A stretch of 6,149 nucleotides of DNA from an uncultured Actinotalea sp. (GTDB lineage: Bacteria; Actinomycetota; Actinomycetes; Actinomycetales; Cellulomonadaceae): the NCBI RefSeq assembly GCF_946885855.1, contig NZ_CAMPHH010000205.1:1-6149 (forward strand). The letters run 5' to 3'. Under the pieces are notes generated by a model that did no database searches, had not been told where the DNA came from, and saw only the letters and a program-made list of their open reading frames with translations. Every line of letters begins with the position of its first letter. Position 1 is the stretch's first letter. Below, one piece after another: positions 6,114 through 6,149 of this stretch. A program made the translations under genes and the position numbers.

Positions 6114-6149
6114 GGTCTCGGGCGACCGGCTGGGGATCAGTCCCAGAAC

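Noticed and set aside
5945..6149. SAM- or SAH-type riboswitch upstream of luxS
   Set aside because: I looked for a multi-helix conserved fold and saw only one short hairpin close to the ribosome site and a distant terminator stem. A covariance-model search would settle it.

Overview
The window is about 6.1 kb of very GC-rich DNA with almost exclusively G/C-ending codons and overlapping GTGA start/stop junctions. This is typical of a high-GC actinobacterium. The LuxS protein and the actinobacterial-style secreted repeat domains suggest the Micrococcales (a Cellulomonas-like or Promicromonospora-like lineage), but this is inference from style, not a database match.

Left part, plus strand (1-2075): a compact, translationally coupled block. 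The C-terminal end of an unidentified protein, possibly LolA/RseB-like, runs into the window. It overlaps the start of a BcrA/NatA-type ABC ATPase through GTGA. The ATPase in turn overlaps the start of a six-helix ABC-2-type permease by 14 bases. Together the last two should form one efflux or export ABC transporter.

Middle, minus strand (2136-4670): a large secreted protein converges on the transporter operon across a 60-base gap holding a GC-rich inverted repeat. It has a signal peptide, a metzincin zinc-protease domain resembling peptidase family M11 (gametolysin), and three copies of an actinobacterial secreted beta-type repeat. Each copy carries a conserved Cys-x8-Cys pair.

Right part, minus strand (4746-6149): luxS and mtnN (MTA/SAH nucleosidase) form a two-gene operon with a 4-base overlap. 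MtnN cleaves S-adenosylhomocysteine to S-ribosylhomocysteine plus adenine. LuxS then splits S-ribosylhomocysteine into homocysteine and DPD, the precursor of AI-2. The operon therefore encodes the two-step SAH detoxification branch of the activated methyl cycle. The leader upstream of luxS contains an ECF-sigma-like promoter candidate, a tandem repeat over its -35 region and a 23-base interrupted palindrome next to its -10. It ends at a 15-bp perfect hairpin that probably terminates a gene lying off the right edge.

No mobile element, CRISPR array, tRNA or rRNA was seen. I see no strong evidence for a wholly new system. The most interesting items are the luxS leader architecture, the coupled luxS-mtnN operon in an actinobacterium, and the protease with an altered metzincin motif and cysteine-paired tail repeats.
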